A stretch of 38,362 bases of DNA from an uncultured Clostridia bacterium (GTDB lineage: Bacteria > Bacillota_A > Clostridia > TANB77 > CAG-508): assembly GCA_944388685.1 (NCBI GenBank), contig CALXJS010000008.1, positions 1 to 38,362 of the forward strand, in the 5' to 3' direction. Position numbers and translations under genes: made by a program. Of the stretch, positions 15,884 to 23,827 are shown piece by piece (position 1 is the stretch's first letter; every line of letters starts with the position of its first letter). The notes beneath the pieces were generated by a model that had not been told where the DNA came from, did no database searches, and saw nothing but the letters and a program-made list of their open reading frames with translations.

Positions 15884-17126
15884 AATTTCTGTTCCAGAAT
15901 TTTTCATACAATTCTTTTGCTGTTTTAGGACTATCATCACCGTCTTTATTTTTTACTGGTGCAAAATCATCTTCTCTTTTTCCTCTTAATATAGCAATAT
16001 CATCAAATAATTCAAACGCATCAAAAATAAATGATTCAAATTTATAAGAATTTGGCTCTGTTGGAATAACTTCTTTTCCACTTTCATCTATGTAAGCATT
16101 TTTCTTAAAAGCACTATGATATATTAAGGTTTCTTTACTAATTTTTTCAATTGCTTCTATTGTATATAAATTACACATGATATGGGCTTCTCCATATTTT
16201 AATTCTCCATCACTATCTACTTCTTCTGCCATTTTGTCTGGCATTTCAGAATATTCAATAACTTTTGGATGTCCATTCATTTTTCCAAAAACCCCAACTC
16301 TTTCATGTGCATTTGCTTTTACTATTGATTTTGAAGCAATTTGAACATTTTTCTTAATGGCCATTCCTAACAAAATAGTATCTGCCATTTTTAATAAAGC
16401 ATTATCGACACCTCCGATAAATACCCATTTTATGCCTTTTTCTTTCATTTCCGCTAAACAACCCGTTGCTCTTAATGATGCATATGTGCCACCATTTCCA
16501 TCAGATGCTTCTTTTATTTTCATATCTTTTCCTACCAATAACTTTCCATTTACATCTAATAATGGTAGTTCACTTTGTGTAAAAAATCTCACTGAAGCTT
16601 TATCATAACCAAAATAATTATGCTTTTCCATGAAGTTTATTGTTTCTTCATTATTTTCTTTACTTGTCATAATATACCATGGAATTATTTTTCCATATTT
16701 TTGATTCGCTTCTTTTAAGTTTTCCGCCAGAATTTCAAATAAATATTTTCCTTTTCCATACACATCTAATTTAAATGTTCCTTTTGGTCCTGAATGTCCT
16801 AGTCTTGTTCCTTGCCCTCCTGCCATCGTAACAACTGCATATTCGCCATTTCTCAAAGTTTCTTCTCCTAATTTTTGAAATTCCTCTTTCTGTTCTTCTG
16901 CTAATTTTTTCTTATCTAGATATGGTAATGGCTCTATCTTCTTTTCTTTTATTTCTATTTCCTTTTTTGTATTATCATATAATTCTTTTAATTGGTGAAA
17001 ATCAATTTTGCTAATTTGATCTATTAATGCTTGTTTTTTCTCTCCATCCAACTTTTCCAACAATCTTATAATATGTTCTTGATTATATGTTTTTAATAAA
17101 TCTATTGTATCCTGTACTTTATTCAT
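15882..17126 (-). CDS. UDP-sugar pyrophosphorylase of the UDPGP/UAP1 type
   Basis: A 414-aa nucleotidyltransferase. It has the eukaryote-like signature MAGGQGTRLGHSGPKG (about 101-116), then GNGGTYASL near 211, IGGVDNALL near 236 and KFESFIFDAF near 367. These match the UDP-N-acetylglucosamine pyrophosphorylase (UAP1) and UTP-glucose uridylyltransferase branch rather than bacterial GalU or GlmU. The preferred substrate cannot be read from sequence; UDP-GlcNAc synthesis is plausible given the neighbouring hexapeptide protein. The start has AAAAGGGG upstream and a good promoter at 17185-17213. Confidence 0.9.
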   Translation of the reverse strand: MNKVQDTIDLLKTYNQEHIIRLLEKLDGEKKQALIDQISKIDFHQLKELYDNTKKEIEIKEKKIEPLPYLDKKKLAEEQKEEFQKLGEETLRNGEYAVVTMAGGQGTRLGHSGPKGTFKLDVYGKGKYLFEILAENLKEANQKYGKIIPWYIMTSKENNEETINFMEKHNYFGYDKASVRFFTQSELPLLDVNGKLLVGKDMKIKEASDGNGGTYASLRATGCLAEMKEKGIKWVFIGGVDNALLKMADTILLGMAIKKNVQIASKSIVKANAHERVGVFGKMNGHPKVIEYSEMPDKMAEEVDSDGELKYGEAHIMCNLYTIEAIEKISKETLIYHSAFKKNAYIDESGKEVIPTEPNSYKFESFIFDAFELFDDIAILRGKREDDFAPVKNKDGDDSPKTAKELYEKFWNRN

Positions 17127-17184
17127 TTTGTTTCGCCCCTTTTAGCTAATATACTATAATATATGTTTTAATTTTAATATTGCT

Positions 17185-17213
17185 ATTTTACCATAAATAT
17201 TGGATTTTTTCAA
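17185..17213 (-). promoter_or_regulatory. Promoter of the UDP-sugar pyrophosphorylase gene
   Basis: Minus strand -35 TTGAAA (17213-17208), 17-nt spacer, -10 TAAAAT (17190-17185) with extended TG. Confidence 0.75.
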
Positions 17214-17276
17214 GTTTTTTGGAAAACTTGTCATAAACCTAAAGAAAGTCCAATATACATTAATAAAAGTAATTAA

Positions 17277-17366
17277 GAACAAAAGCGACATATTAAAAAC
17301 TTTGTCCTTTTCGTTAACTTATTTGTCGCGTCTTTGTTCGTGTGCCAATTTTACGTAAGTAAAATT
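17277..17366 (+). repeat. 90-bp direct repeat upstream of spoIVA, copy 1
   Basis: Identical to 17416-17505 except for one base (T/C). Each unit holds two inverted repeats: GAACAAAAGCGACA against TGTCGCGTCTTTGTTC, and AATTTTAC/GTAAAATT around GTAA. Repeat period is 139 bp. Confidence 0.9.
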
Positions 17367-17383
17367 GTGTACAATGGCTGATG

Positions 17384-17413
17384 TTATAGGAAAATCTTTG
17401 ATTTTTCCTATAA
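17384..17413. repeat. Hairpin between the two 90-bp repeats
   Basis: TTATAGGAAAA and TTTTCCTATAA form an 11-bp stem in the 49-nt spacer that separates the two copies. Confidence 0.7.
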
Positions 17414-17415
17414 CA

Positions 17416-17505
17416 GAACAAAAGCGACATATTAAAAACTTTGTCCTTTTCGTTAACCTATTTGTCGCGTCTTTGTTCGTGTGCCAATTTTACGTAAGTA
17501 AAATT
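17416..17505 (+). repeat. 90-bp direct repeat upstream of spoIVA, copy 2
   Basis: Second copy, 89/90 identical to 17277-17366, ending 72 nt before the spoIVA start. A 64-codon frame across the repeat has no ribosome site and was not called. Confidence 0.9.
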
Positions 17506-17577
17506 AATTTATTTCTAGGAAAAACAATTTCTAGAAATATACAAACATCTAGAAAGTAATTAAAAGGAGGTATATAG

Positions 17578-19056
17578 ATGGAAAATACAAGATTGTATCA
17601 AGACATCGCAAAAAGGACTGATGGAGATATTTATGTTGGCGTAGTTGGTCCTGTACGAACTGGTAAGTCCACCTTTATCAAAAGATTTATGGATTTATTA
17701 GTTATTCCCAACATAGATAACGAATACAAAAAGGAAAGGGCTAAAGATGAATTGCCACAAAGTGCTGGTGGTAGAACCATTATGACAACAGAACCTAAAT
17801 TTGTTCCAAACGAGGCAATTGAAATTACTTTAAATGATAATTTAAAATTTAAAACTAGACTTGTTGATTGTGTTGGTTATCTCGTAGATAATGCAATTGG
17901 CTATTTAGAAGATGACATGCCTAGAATGGTTAAAACACCTTGGTCTGAGGAAGAAATTCCTTTTGAAACAGCTGCTGAAATTGGAACAAAGAAAGTAATT
18001 GAAGAACATTCTACAATTGGCATTTTAGTTACCACTGATGGAAGTATTACAGATATTCCAAGGGAAGATTATATTAAAGCTGAGGAAAGAGTTGTAAACG
18101 AGTTAAAAGCTTTGAACAAACCATTTATCATTTTATTAAACTCAAATGACCCTGATTCAGACTATACGAAAGAACTTGCAGAAAACTTAAGTGAAAAATA
18201 CAATACCTCTGTTATGCCTCTTAATTGTGAATATTTAACCATTGAAAATATTAATACTATGTTTTCTAAAGTTCTATATGAATTTCCTGTTGACCAAATC
18301 TGTATCAAATTTCCTAGATGGATTGATGGATTGGACATATCACATCCTTTAAAAACAGAATTATATAAACAAATTAAAGATGCCTTTTCTAACGTAAATG
18401 TTTTAAAAGAAATCTCAGGTTGCGTAGAAACTATCAAACAAACAGAAATCATTTCAAAAACATCTATAACAGATATCCAATTAGGAACAGGAAAAGTCAA
18501 TGTAGAAATCACTTTAAAGGAAGAGTTGTTCTATCAGGTACTTTCTGAAATCACAGGTGTTACCGTTTCTAATGAAGGCGATTTGTTTAGTATTATTTCT
18601 GAATTAGCTGATGTAAAAAAGAAATATGATAAAATTGCTTACGCCTTAGATGAAGTAAACAGAAAAGGCTATGGCATTGTTACCCCTTCAATGGACGAAT
18701 TAATTTTAGAAGAACCTGAAATGGTAAAACAAGGTTCTAAATTTGGTGTAAAACTAAAAGCAATGGCACCTTCTATTCATCTAATAAAGACAAATGTTGC
18801 AACAGAAGTATGCCCAATTGTTGGTTCTGAAAAACAATCAGAAGAACTTGTAAACTACCTACTTTCTGGATTTGAAAGCGATCCTCAAAAAATATGGGAA
18901 TCAAACATCTTTGGAAAAAGTTTACATGAATTAGTGAATGAAGGTTTACAAACCAAACTTGCAAAAATGCCTGAAGAAGCCCAAATCAAATTACAAGAAA
19001 CCTTAGAAAGAATTGTTAATGAAGGCAGTGGTGGATTAATTTGTATTATCCTTTAA
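17578..19056 (+). CDS. spoIVA: Stage IV sporulation protein A, spore-coat morphogenetic ATPase
   Basis: SpoIVA polymerises with ATP hydrolysis on the forespore surface and forms the platform for the spore coat. The 492-aa product is of normal length, with an N-terminal P-loop GPVRTGKST (24-32) and the family segments SAGGRTIMTTEPKFVPNEA and LVDCVGYLV. A conserved short C-terminus (GSGGLICIIL) is also present. AAAGGAGG lies upstream of the ATG. It is the clearest marker that the organism belongs to an endospore-forming lineage. In spore formers the gene is normally under the mother-cell factor sigma-E; I could not identify a convincing sigma-E promoter. The upstream region has the duplicated 90-bp element. 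Confidence 0.97.
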   Translation: MENTRLYQDIAKRTDGDIYVGVVGPVRTGKSTFIKRFMDLLVIPNIDNEYKKERAKDELPQSAGGRTIMTTEPKFVPNEAIEITLNDNLKFKTRLVDCVGYLVDNAIGYLEDDMPRMVKTPWSEEEIPFETAAEIGTKKVIEEHSTIGILVTTDGSITDIPREDYIKAEERVVNELKALNKPFIILLNSNDPDSDYTKELAENLSEKYNTSVMPLNCEYLTIENINTMFSKVLYEFPVDQICIKFPRWIDGLDISHPLKTELYKQIKDAFSNVNVLKEISGCVETIKQTEIISKTSITDIQLGTGKVNVEITLKEELFYQVLSEITGVTVSNEGDLFSIISELADVKKKYDKIAYALDEVNRKGYGIVTPSMDELILEEPEMVKQGSKFGVKLKAMAPSIHLIKTNVATEVCPIVGSEKQSEELVNYLLSGFESDPQKIWESNIFGKSLHELVNEGLQTKLAKMPEEAQIKLQETLERIVNEGSGGLICIIL

Positions 19057-19100
19057 AAGAGACAAAAAGGGACGTAGCACCAATTGTCTCTTTTTTGTCG
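19055..19100 (+). terminator. spoIVA terminator with a family-like loop
   Basis: Perfect 11-bp stem AAAAGAGACAA/TTGTCTCTTTT (19055-19065 with 19084-19094) and a T run. The loop AAAGGGACGTAGCACCAA resembles the centre of the dispersed palindromic units. The stem begins inside the stop codon (19054-19056). Confidence 0.85.
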
Positions 19101-19173
19101 TAATTTGTCGATTTGATTTTTATTAAAATTTTATTTTTACTAAATTAATATAAATGTTTCTAGTATTTGCAAA

Positions 19174-19198
19174 GCCCGAAGGGTAATTCCCTCCGGGT
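19174..19198 (-). terminator. GC-rich hairpin after the 360-aa gene
   Basis: ACCCGGAGGG pairs with CCCTTCGGGC on the minus strand around a short loop, 17 nt downstream of the stop at 19215. Only three T follow directly. Confidence 0.6.
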
Positions 19199-19214
19199 TG
19201 CTTATTTGTATGTT

Positions 19215-20297
19215 TTAATTGTTATACACTTCCATAGGCTCAGCTGGTTCCACTAATATTTTTACCACCTGAAGCCTATTTTCAATTGTTTCTTCCAAAT
19301 CTTCATTGGAAATTTGGAGAGCATCTCCTTGATATTTGGCTAAAATCTTTATTTCATTATTATCATTAAATTTTGCCAAAAATAAATTACCTTTTCCATC
19401 TCCGATTTCATAATAAGCAATATTACTAACGCTTCCTAAGTGCGTAAGTCTGTTTCCAGGAATTGAATATATTATAGGTTTTCTATTTGATGTTGGTAGG
19501 GGGAGTTCCAATATTTCTCCAGTGTCCCTGCCTTTTATTGTAGCTATATATACATTTGCTACTTCATCAATTGGCTCAATATTGTCCCATTCTCCCCTCC
19601 ATTCCATAATGCCTCTCTCTTTTGTGACTTCGTAAATTTTCCATTTACCATTCAGAGGTTTATTTACTTGAAATCGGTTGGGACTGTTTTTTGAAGAAAT
19701 ATTCATGTTTTCTTCATACTTATAGCCCTCAAACCTTTTTTGAAATGGCTCAGAAATAACTATTTTCTCATCTCTGAGGTACACGTATTTAAAACCTTTC
19801 CCGTCAAGCATTTCTATCCCAGCATTCATAACTGGGTGGCCCCACTTCTCGAAGGGTCTAATTCTTCCATCAATTTCTGTTATTTTACCCGAAGAAGTCC
19901 ATAGCATTCTACTATACATATTTCTCCTATTCTCTTGGAATAGGACTCCTTCTGTTCCATAAGACTGAAACCAACGGAAACCTGCTAATTCTTGAATTTC
20001 GACAACTCCAGGTTTGTCTTTCCATTTTTTAAACACTTTGTCACCAGTAGAAATTAGCAAATATTCTTCATTTTGTCCAGTTTCTATTACTTCATAATGA
20101 AACTGGGGGTCTTCACGAAATGGTGCCAACAACATTTCTTTCTCTTCATCAATTATGGCTTGCTCTAATTCACCAGATTCGTTTTGTCTCTGCACAATAG
20201 AAATACCATATTCCTTAAGAATACCATCTTTGTTATACCAATACTCTCCTTTTCGCATCCGCAGATACTTACAAAATTCCCCTTTGACTCTTAACAT
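19215..20297 (-). CDS. Unrecognised 360-aa protein
   Basis: A soluble-looking protein, rich in Trp, Gly, Glu and aromatic residues, without signal peptide or membrane helix. Recurrent short Trp/Tyr beta-strand-like segments (KWKIYEV, MEWRGEWDNIEPI, FKYVYLRDEKIVI) suggest a beta-sandwich or propeller-like fold. I do not recognise a family. GC content and codon use look higher than in its neighbours, and it has its own consensus-like promoter and a GC-rich terminator, so it may have been acquired by transfer. AGAGGAAA lies upstream of the ATG. Confidence 0.75.
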   Translation of the reverse strand: MLRVKGEFCKYLRMRKGEYWYNKDGILKEYGISIVQRQNESGELEQAIIDEEKEMLLAPFREDPQFHYEVIETGQNEEYLLISTGDKVFKKWKDKPGVVEIQELAGFRWFQSYGTEGVLFQENRRNMYSRMLWTSSGKITEIDGRIRPFEKWGHPVMNAGIEMLDGKGFKYVYLRDEKIVISEPFQKRFEGYKYEENMNISSKNSPNRFQVNKPLNGKWKIYEVTKERGIMEWRGEWDNIEPIDEVANVYIATIKGRDTGEILELPLPTSNRKPIIYSIPGNRLTHLGSVSNIAYYEIGDGKGNLFLAKFNDNNEIKILAKYQGDALQISNEDLEETIENRLQVVKILVEPAEPMEVYNN

Positions 20298-20344
20298 ACA
20301 TTTTCCTCTCTCTCTCGCTAATATCCAGCTTAAAATTGTTTACA

Positions 20345-20389
20345 GTTACTAACTTGCACTAGTATATCATAAAAGTAACTCTTTTTCAA
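20345..20389 (-). promoter_or_regulatory. Promoter of the 360-aa gene with a small dyad
   Basis: Minus strand -35 TTGAAA (20389-20384), 17-nt spacer, -10 TATACT (20366-20361) with extended TG. The 11-bp palindrome AGTTAGTAACT (20355-20345) sits at the expected start of transcription and could be an operator. Confidence 0.7.
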
Positions 20390-20400
20390 CATTATGTAAC

Positions 20401-21420
20401 TTAAAGATTTTTCCTTCTCAATTGTCCACAAGCTGCATCAATGTCTGAACCTAGTTCTCTTCTAATCGTTGCAACAATTCCGTGCTCATTTAAATAATCT
20501 CGAAATTTCATAATATTTTCGTTTGAACTTTTTGTATATGCTCCATTTTCAATCTTATTAATTGGAATTAAATTCACATGGCAAAGCATGCCTTTTAGCA
20601 ATTTTACTAATCGTTTGGCATCTTCCAAATTATCATTGTTTTCTTTTGCTAAAGCATATTCAAACGAAATTCTTCTATGTGTTTTTTCTATATAGTCTTT
20701 ACACGCTTGCATTAATTTCTCTATATTGTATGTGTTGTTGACAGGCATCATTTTGCTTCTTTGCTCGTCTGTTGTGGCATGCAAAGAAATGGATAATGTA
20801 CATTGTATATTTTCTTCTGCTAATTGGTAGATTTTAGGCACTAATCCACTGGTAGATATACTGATATGTCTAGCACCAATATTCAATCCTTTTGGATGAT
20901 TGATAATTCTAATGGCTTTTACGACATTATCATAATTGTCTAAAGGTTCTCCAATTCCCATAAATACAATATTGGAAATTCTAACACCTGCCTCTCTTTC
21001 TACTGCCATAATTTGTTCTATGATTTCTCCTGCTGTTAAATTTCTTGCAAATGGAATTCCTGTAGAAGCACAGAATTTGCATCCCATTTTACATCCAATT
21101 TGGGATGATACACATATGCTAAATCCATGATGATACTCCATTAATACGGTTTCAATAGCATTTTCATCTAATACGTCAAATAAATATTTTTTTGTTCCAT
21201 CTGATGCCACTTGTTTTTTTAATATTTTGAATTCTTTAATCTCATATGTTTGTTTTAATTTTTCTCTTAATTCTAGTGATAAATTTGTCATGTCATCAAA
21301 ATTAGATACTCTTGTTTCATAAAGCCATTTAAAAATTTGCTCTGCTCGAAATGGTTTTTCTCCTAGTTCTTTTAATGCTTCTTTCAATTCGTCTAAACTA
21401 TAGTCTTTGATATTTTTCAT
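20401..21420 (-). CDS. rlmN: 23S rRNA (adenine2503-C2)/tRNA methyltransferase RlmN
   Basis: A radical SAM enzyme that methylates A2503 of 23S rRNA and A37 of some tRNAs. The 339-aa product has the radical SAM cysteines Cys110, Cys114 and Cys117 (CKMGCKFC), FMGIGEPLDNYDNV near 155, SISLHAT near 211, and the resolving C-terminal Cys331 in DAACGQL. Length is typical. AGAGGAAAG precedes the ATG. It is on its own between the 360-aa gene and the bile-salt-hydrolase-family gene. The methyl-accepting and resolving cysteines are both present, as in RlmN and the resistance paralogue Cfr; the sequence context favours RlmN. Confidence 0.94.
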   Translation of the reverse strand: MKNIKDYSLDELKEALKELGEKPFRAEQIFKWLYETRVSNFDDMTNLSLELREKLKQTYEIKEFKILKKQVASDGTKKYLFDVLDENAIETVLMEYHHGFSICVSSQIGCKMGCKFCASTGIPFARNLTAGEIIEQIMAVEREAGVRISNIVFMGIGEPLDNYDNVVKAIRIINHPKGLNIGARHISISTSGLVPKIYQLAEENIQCTLSISLHATTDEQRSKMMPVNNTYNIEKLMQACKDYIEKTHRRISFEYALAKENNDNLEDAKRLVKLLKGMLCHVNLIPINKIENGAYTKSSNENIMKFRDYLNEHGIVATIRRELGSDIDAACGQLRRKNL

Positions 21421-21503
21421 TTTCTTTCCTCTCTTATATTTTTATACCAATGATTCTTACTGTCCTATTATATCATGTTTTCTCAGTTTTTTCATCATTA
21501 TAA

Positions 21504-21583
21504 AGAAAAAAGATGTGTTTGCTTTATTTTTAGTTAACACTGCACACCGATTATTAACTTTTTTAGCAAACCATCTTTTTTTA
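21504..21583 (-). terminator. Long terminator after the bile-salt-hydrolase-family gene
   Basis: Outer stem AAGATG-TTTGCT against AGCAAA-CATCTT plus T run, with an inner GTTAA/TTAAC hairpin, on the minus strand. Confidence 0.75.
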
Positions 21584-21598
21584 TCTCTAATTTCTTTA

Positions 21599-22585
21599 CT
21601 ATACACTTTTCTTATTTAAATATTGTATACGCTGTTTTTTTGGTAATTCATATATTTCTAATGTATCCCCATTCTTATTCTGCTTATTTAATGCTACTGC
21701 ATTGATTTGATTGTTATAGTAAGTTTTAAAATAATAAATTCCTTTCGTTGCATTGATACAAGAAGAATATGTTGTCATATCATAGTTATTTTCTTTGGTT
21801 ATGACACTTCCTTTTATCATGGAAACAGAATCTAAAATATGAAAAAATTGAGAAATTGAACTTTCTTCATCTTCGTCTGTAATTGAATTGTATTTATAAA
21901 ATGTAGCCCTTACAAATCTAGACGTCGGTGTTACGTCTCCTGGTAATCCAAGCATTCCAAAACCTTGCCCATAAGGTTGTAAAGAAACTTTTTCTGAAAA
22001 TATATTTGCTGGATTTTTAGCTGAAATATTCATATAATTGTTCATATTGATATCATGATAATAAAATGGTGGATTATTGGTTAAAACCCCATAGGGATTT
22101 TCATAAATTTGTAATCCTGTTTTTGTTTGCTCTAACACAATACATTCTTTCTCATCACTTATCATCCAATGTAATTCTGCAACTGGTATCTTTTCTTGAA
22201 ATGCATGATTGGTTATATTTATTTTTTCTAAATTTTTTCTCAACTCTGCGATATTTGAAAAATTTCCTAAACACCATGGGATAAGTTCAAATGAAGCAAT
22301 ATTGATATATGCTTCCTTTTCTTCGTAATATACTGCATTTCCTGGAAAATATAGACCTGCCATGCACAATCCCTTTTCATTTACTGCATCAGCATATAAT
22401 GGATAATCTTCCATGACTGTTGCCATCCCCATTATGGCATATTTTGTTTTTAATTTTACTTTATTTTTTAAGTTCAATTCGTAATTTCTAGGGGTAATTA
22501 CCACTTTTTCTCCAAAGGAATATTCTAAATCTAAATTTCTTCCAAAATAGAAATCTTTTGTCTTAAAATTAATACAAGTACACAT
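21599..22585 (-). CDS. Choloylglycine hydrolase-family Ntn hydrolase (bile salt hydrolase or penicillin V acylase)
   Basis: The family hydrolyses amide bonds of conjugated bile salts or penicillin V. The 328-aa protein starts directly with the nucleophile Cys2 (exposed after removal of Met1), followed by GRNLD (Arg16, Asp19), LTNN (Asn170/171) and SRFVRA (Arg223/226). These correspond to the known catalytic set. It resembles the Clostridium perfringens bile salt hydrolase over its whole length. The position equivalent to Asn82 of that enzyme is Tyr79 (GLYFP), and Tyr there is reported for penicillin V acylases, so substrate class is open. No signal peptide is seen, so it is probably cytoplasmic. 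AAGGAG precedes the ATG. The 61-codon gene at 22648 lies upstream in the same operon. Confidence 0.88.
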   Translation of the reverse strand: MCTCINFKTKDFYFGRNLDLEYSFGEKVVITPRNYELNLKNKVKLKTKYAIMGMATVMEDYPLYADAVNEKGLCMAGLYFPGNAVYYEEKEAYINIASFELIPWCLGNFSNIAELRKNLEKINITNHAFQEKIPVAELHWMISDEKECIVLEQTKTGLQIYENPYGVLTNNPPFYYHDINMNNYMNISAKNPANIFSEKVSLQPYGQGFGMLGLPGDVTPTSRFVRATFYKYNSITDEDEESSISQFFHILDSVSMIKGSVITKENNYDMTTYSSCINATKGIYYFKTYYNNQINAVALNKQNKNGDTLEIYELPKKQRIQYLNKKSV

Positions 22586-22647
22586 ATTTTCTCCTTTTTC
22601 CTTTTTATATTTTTAGCAATTTCATTTTTATTATTTTTGAATTTCCT

Positions 22648-22833
22648 CTAAAGACCTTTGATTTCTTTTGGAATAATAATATTTTGAGGTCTATTGATTT
22701 TTAACAATTGTTGATAATTTTCAATAATTTCATAATCCCTTCCATAAAAAAACATCATCAGTCTTCTTCTTATTTTATCAAATTTTGTTTGTTTTATAAC
22801 AATTAATCCTGTTTCTATTTTTTTATGTGGCAT
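22648..22833 (-). CDS. Unrecognised 61-aa basic protein upstream of the Ntn hydrolase
   Basis: A short protein beginning MPHKKIETGLIVIKQTKFDKI, basic in its first half, with no membrane segment or known motif. ATG 22833 is used. AAGGTTGGTG lies upstream; a TTG at 22860 is also in frame. It is 62 nt ahead of the bile-salt-hydrolase-family gene and shares its promoter (22911-22939), so it is the first gene of that transcript. I do not recognise it and it could be a non-functional frame. Confidence 0.5.
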   Translation of the reverse strand: MPHKKIETGLIVIKQTKFDKIRRRLMMFFYGRDYEIIENYQQLLKINRPQNIIIPKEIKGL

Positions 22834-22864
22834 AAAATCACCAACCTTTATTTTTTTCAACTAA

Positions 22865-22893
22865 TTGCCAAAATACCCCATCCCTTTTGGCAA
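22865..22893 (-). repeat. GGGATGGGG-type palindromic unit in the 5' leader
   Basis: A 29-nt unit with a 9-bp perfect stem TTGCCAAAA/TTTTGGCAA. It lies in the transcript leader between the promoter at 22911 and the 61-codon gene, one of few copies at a 5' end. Confidence 0.75.
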
Positions 22894-22910
22894 CTTTTTA
22901 CTTTGTTAGC

Positions 22911-22939
22911 ATTATATCATTATCCTTTTTTATATACAA
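22911..22939 (-). promoter_or_regulatory. Promoter of the 61-aa / Ntn hydrolase operon
   Basis: Minus strand -35 TTGTAT (22939-22934), 17-nt spacer, -10 TATAAT (22916-22911) with extended TG. Confidence 0.75.
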
Positions 22940-22970
22940 GAAAAATTTTTTGACTTTTTTTAATTTGGTA

Positions 22971-22999
22971 TTACATCAAATTTCCAAATATGGTATAAT
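22971..22999 (+). promoter_or_regulatory. Promoter of the 166-aa membrane protein gene
   Basis: Plus strand -35 TTACAT (22971-22976), 17-nt spacer, -10 TATAAT (22994-22999) preceded by TGG. Confidence 0.75.
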
Positions 23000-23005
23000 A
23001 AATAA

Positions 23006-23154
23006 GTATGTAAACGTGTAGCTTTTGTGCGTAAGTCCAGTTTAGTTATGCGTTATTTTTATGCCTCTATTGAGAACTTAGATTAATATGACTGCAGAAA
23101 ATAGAAAAAAGTTCTCGTGAAGCATAATTTATTATATCGAAAGGAGGATTTTTT
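23006..23154 (+). promoter_or_regulatory. Long structured leader, possible riboswitch or RNA regulator
   Basis: About 150 nt of leader precede the ATG at 23155. Nested pairing is visible: TTATGC (23046-23051) with GCATAA (23122-23127), and the perfect 8-bp GAGAACTT (23072-23079) with AAGTTCTC (23109-23116). No intrinsic terminator lies in it. I do not recognise a known riboswitch class. Confidence 0.5.
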
Positions 23155-23655
23155 ATGCCAACAAATAAAAAAGAAGGTATCATTTTTGGAATTAGTATGT
23201 GTTTAATTATGGTATTTTTTATGGGACTTTTAAATATTTCAATTCATTTAGGTGGATTTAATTTTAACTCTATAAAAACGGCTATCATTGCTTTTCCTGT
23301 GACATTTATTATTGCTTTTATTTTAGAAAATGTGGTTATTGGAAAAATCAATCATCTATTATTAGAAAAATTTGTTGATAAATCTGATAGTATGAATGCA
23401 CATATTCTTTTTAATTGTTTCTTTATTGTTACCTTAATGTCTTTGGTTATGACAATTATTGGTGGATTTTTAGGTGGAGATAATGCTCAAACTATTTTTG
23501 GTGAATTTTTTATTAGATGGCCTAGAAACTTCTGTGCAGCATTTTTCTTAAATATCTTAGTTGCTGGTCCTATCAGTAGAGCAATTTTAAGAGCAATTCA
23601 ATCTAAAAATGAGACAGTAGATAATTCTGTTTTAGCTAATCAAAATAATGATTAG
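23155..23655 (+). CDS. DUF2798-like four-helix membrane protein
   Basis: A 166-aa protein with four hydrophobic segments (about residues 8-30, 42-64, 83-107, 124-146). The layout is two similar halves, each ending in a basic motif such as GPISRAILR, as in small DUF2798-type membrane proteins of unknown function. The charged tail (about 148-166) is Asn-rich. AAAGGAGG lies upstream. It is monocistronic on the plus strand with a long structured leader and a strong terminator. No function can be deduced. Confidence 0.75.
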   Translation: MPTNKKEGIIFGISMCLIMVFFMGLLNISIHLGGFNFNSIKTAIIAFPVTFIIAFILENVVIGKINHLLLEKFVDKSDSMNAHILFNCFFIVTLMSLVMTIIGGFLGGDNAQTIFGEFFIRWPRNFCAAFFLNILVAGPISRAILRAIQSKNETVDNSVLANQNND

Positions 23656-23670
23656 TCTTTCTATATTTCA

Positions 23671-23725
23671 AAAAATGACGATTTGGAAATTCATTCCTTT
23701 GTGGAATTCTCCAAATCGTCATTTT
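23671..23725 (+). terminator. Terminator after the DUF2798-like gene
   Basis: AAAAATGACGATTTGGA against TCCAAATCGTCATTTTT, a perfect 17-bp stem, then a T-rich stretch. Nearly symmetric, so it may work in both directions. Confidence 0.85.
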
Positions 23726-23792
23726 TATCCTAACTTATTTTTGTAATAACAATTTCATGAATATAATTAAAACGTTTACTTTTTATGGTTAA

Positions 23793-23827
23793 AATGTCTC
23801 AAACAGAAACGTCCCCAATTGGACATT
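23793..23827 (-). repeat. GGGGACG-type palindromic unit at the flavodiiron gene stop
   Basis: Ends AATGTC/GACATT with TTGGGGACGTTTC in the centre on the minus strand. It overlaps the stop codon 23826-23828. Confidence 0.7.

Noticed and set aside
17365..17559. 64-codon plus-strand frame upstream of spoIVA
   Set aside because: It spans the repeat spacer and second 90-bp copy and lacks a ribosome site; the repeat explains the sequence.
20401..21420. Cfr antibiotic-resistance methyltransferase
   Set aside because: Isolated chromosomal gene of RlmN length with RlmN-type motifs; nothing specific to Cfr is seen.
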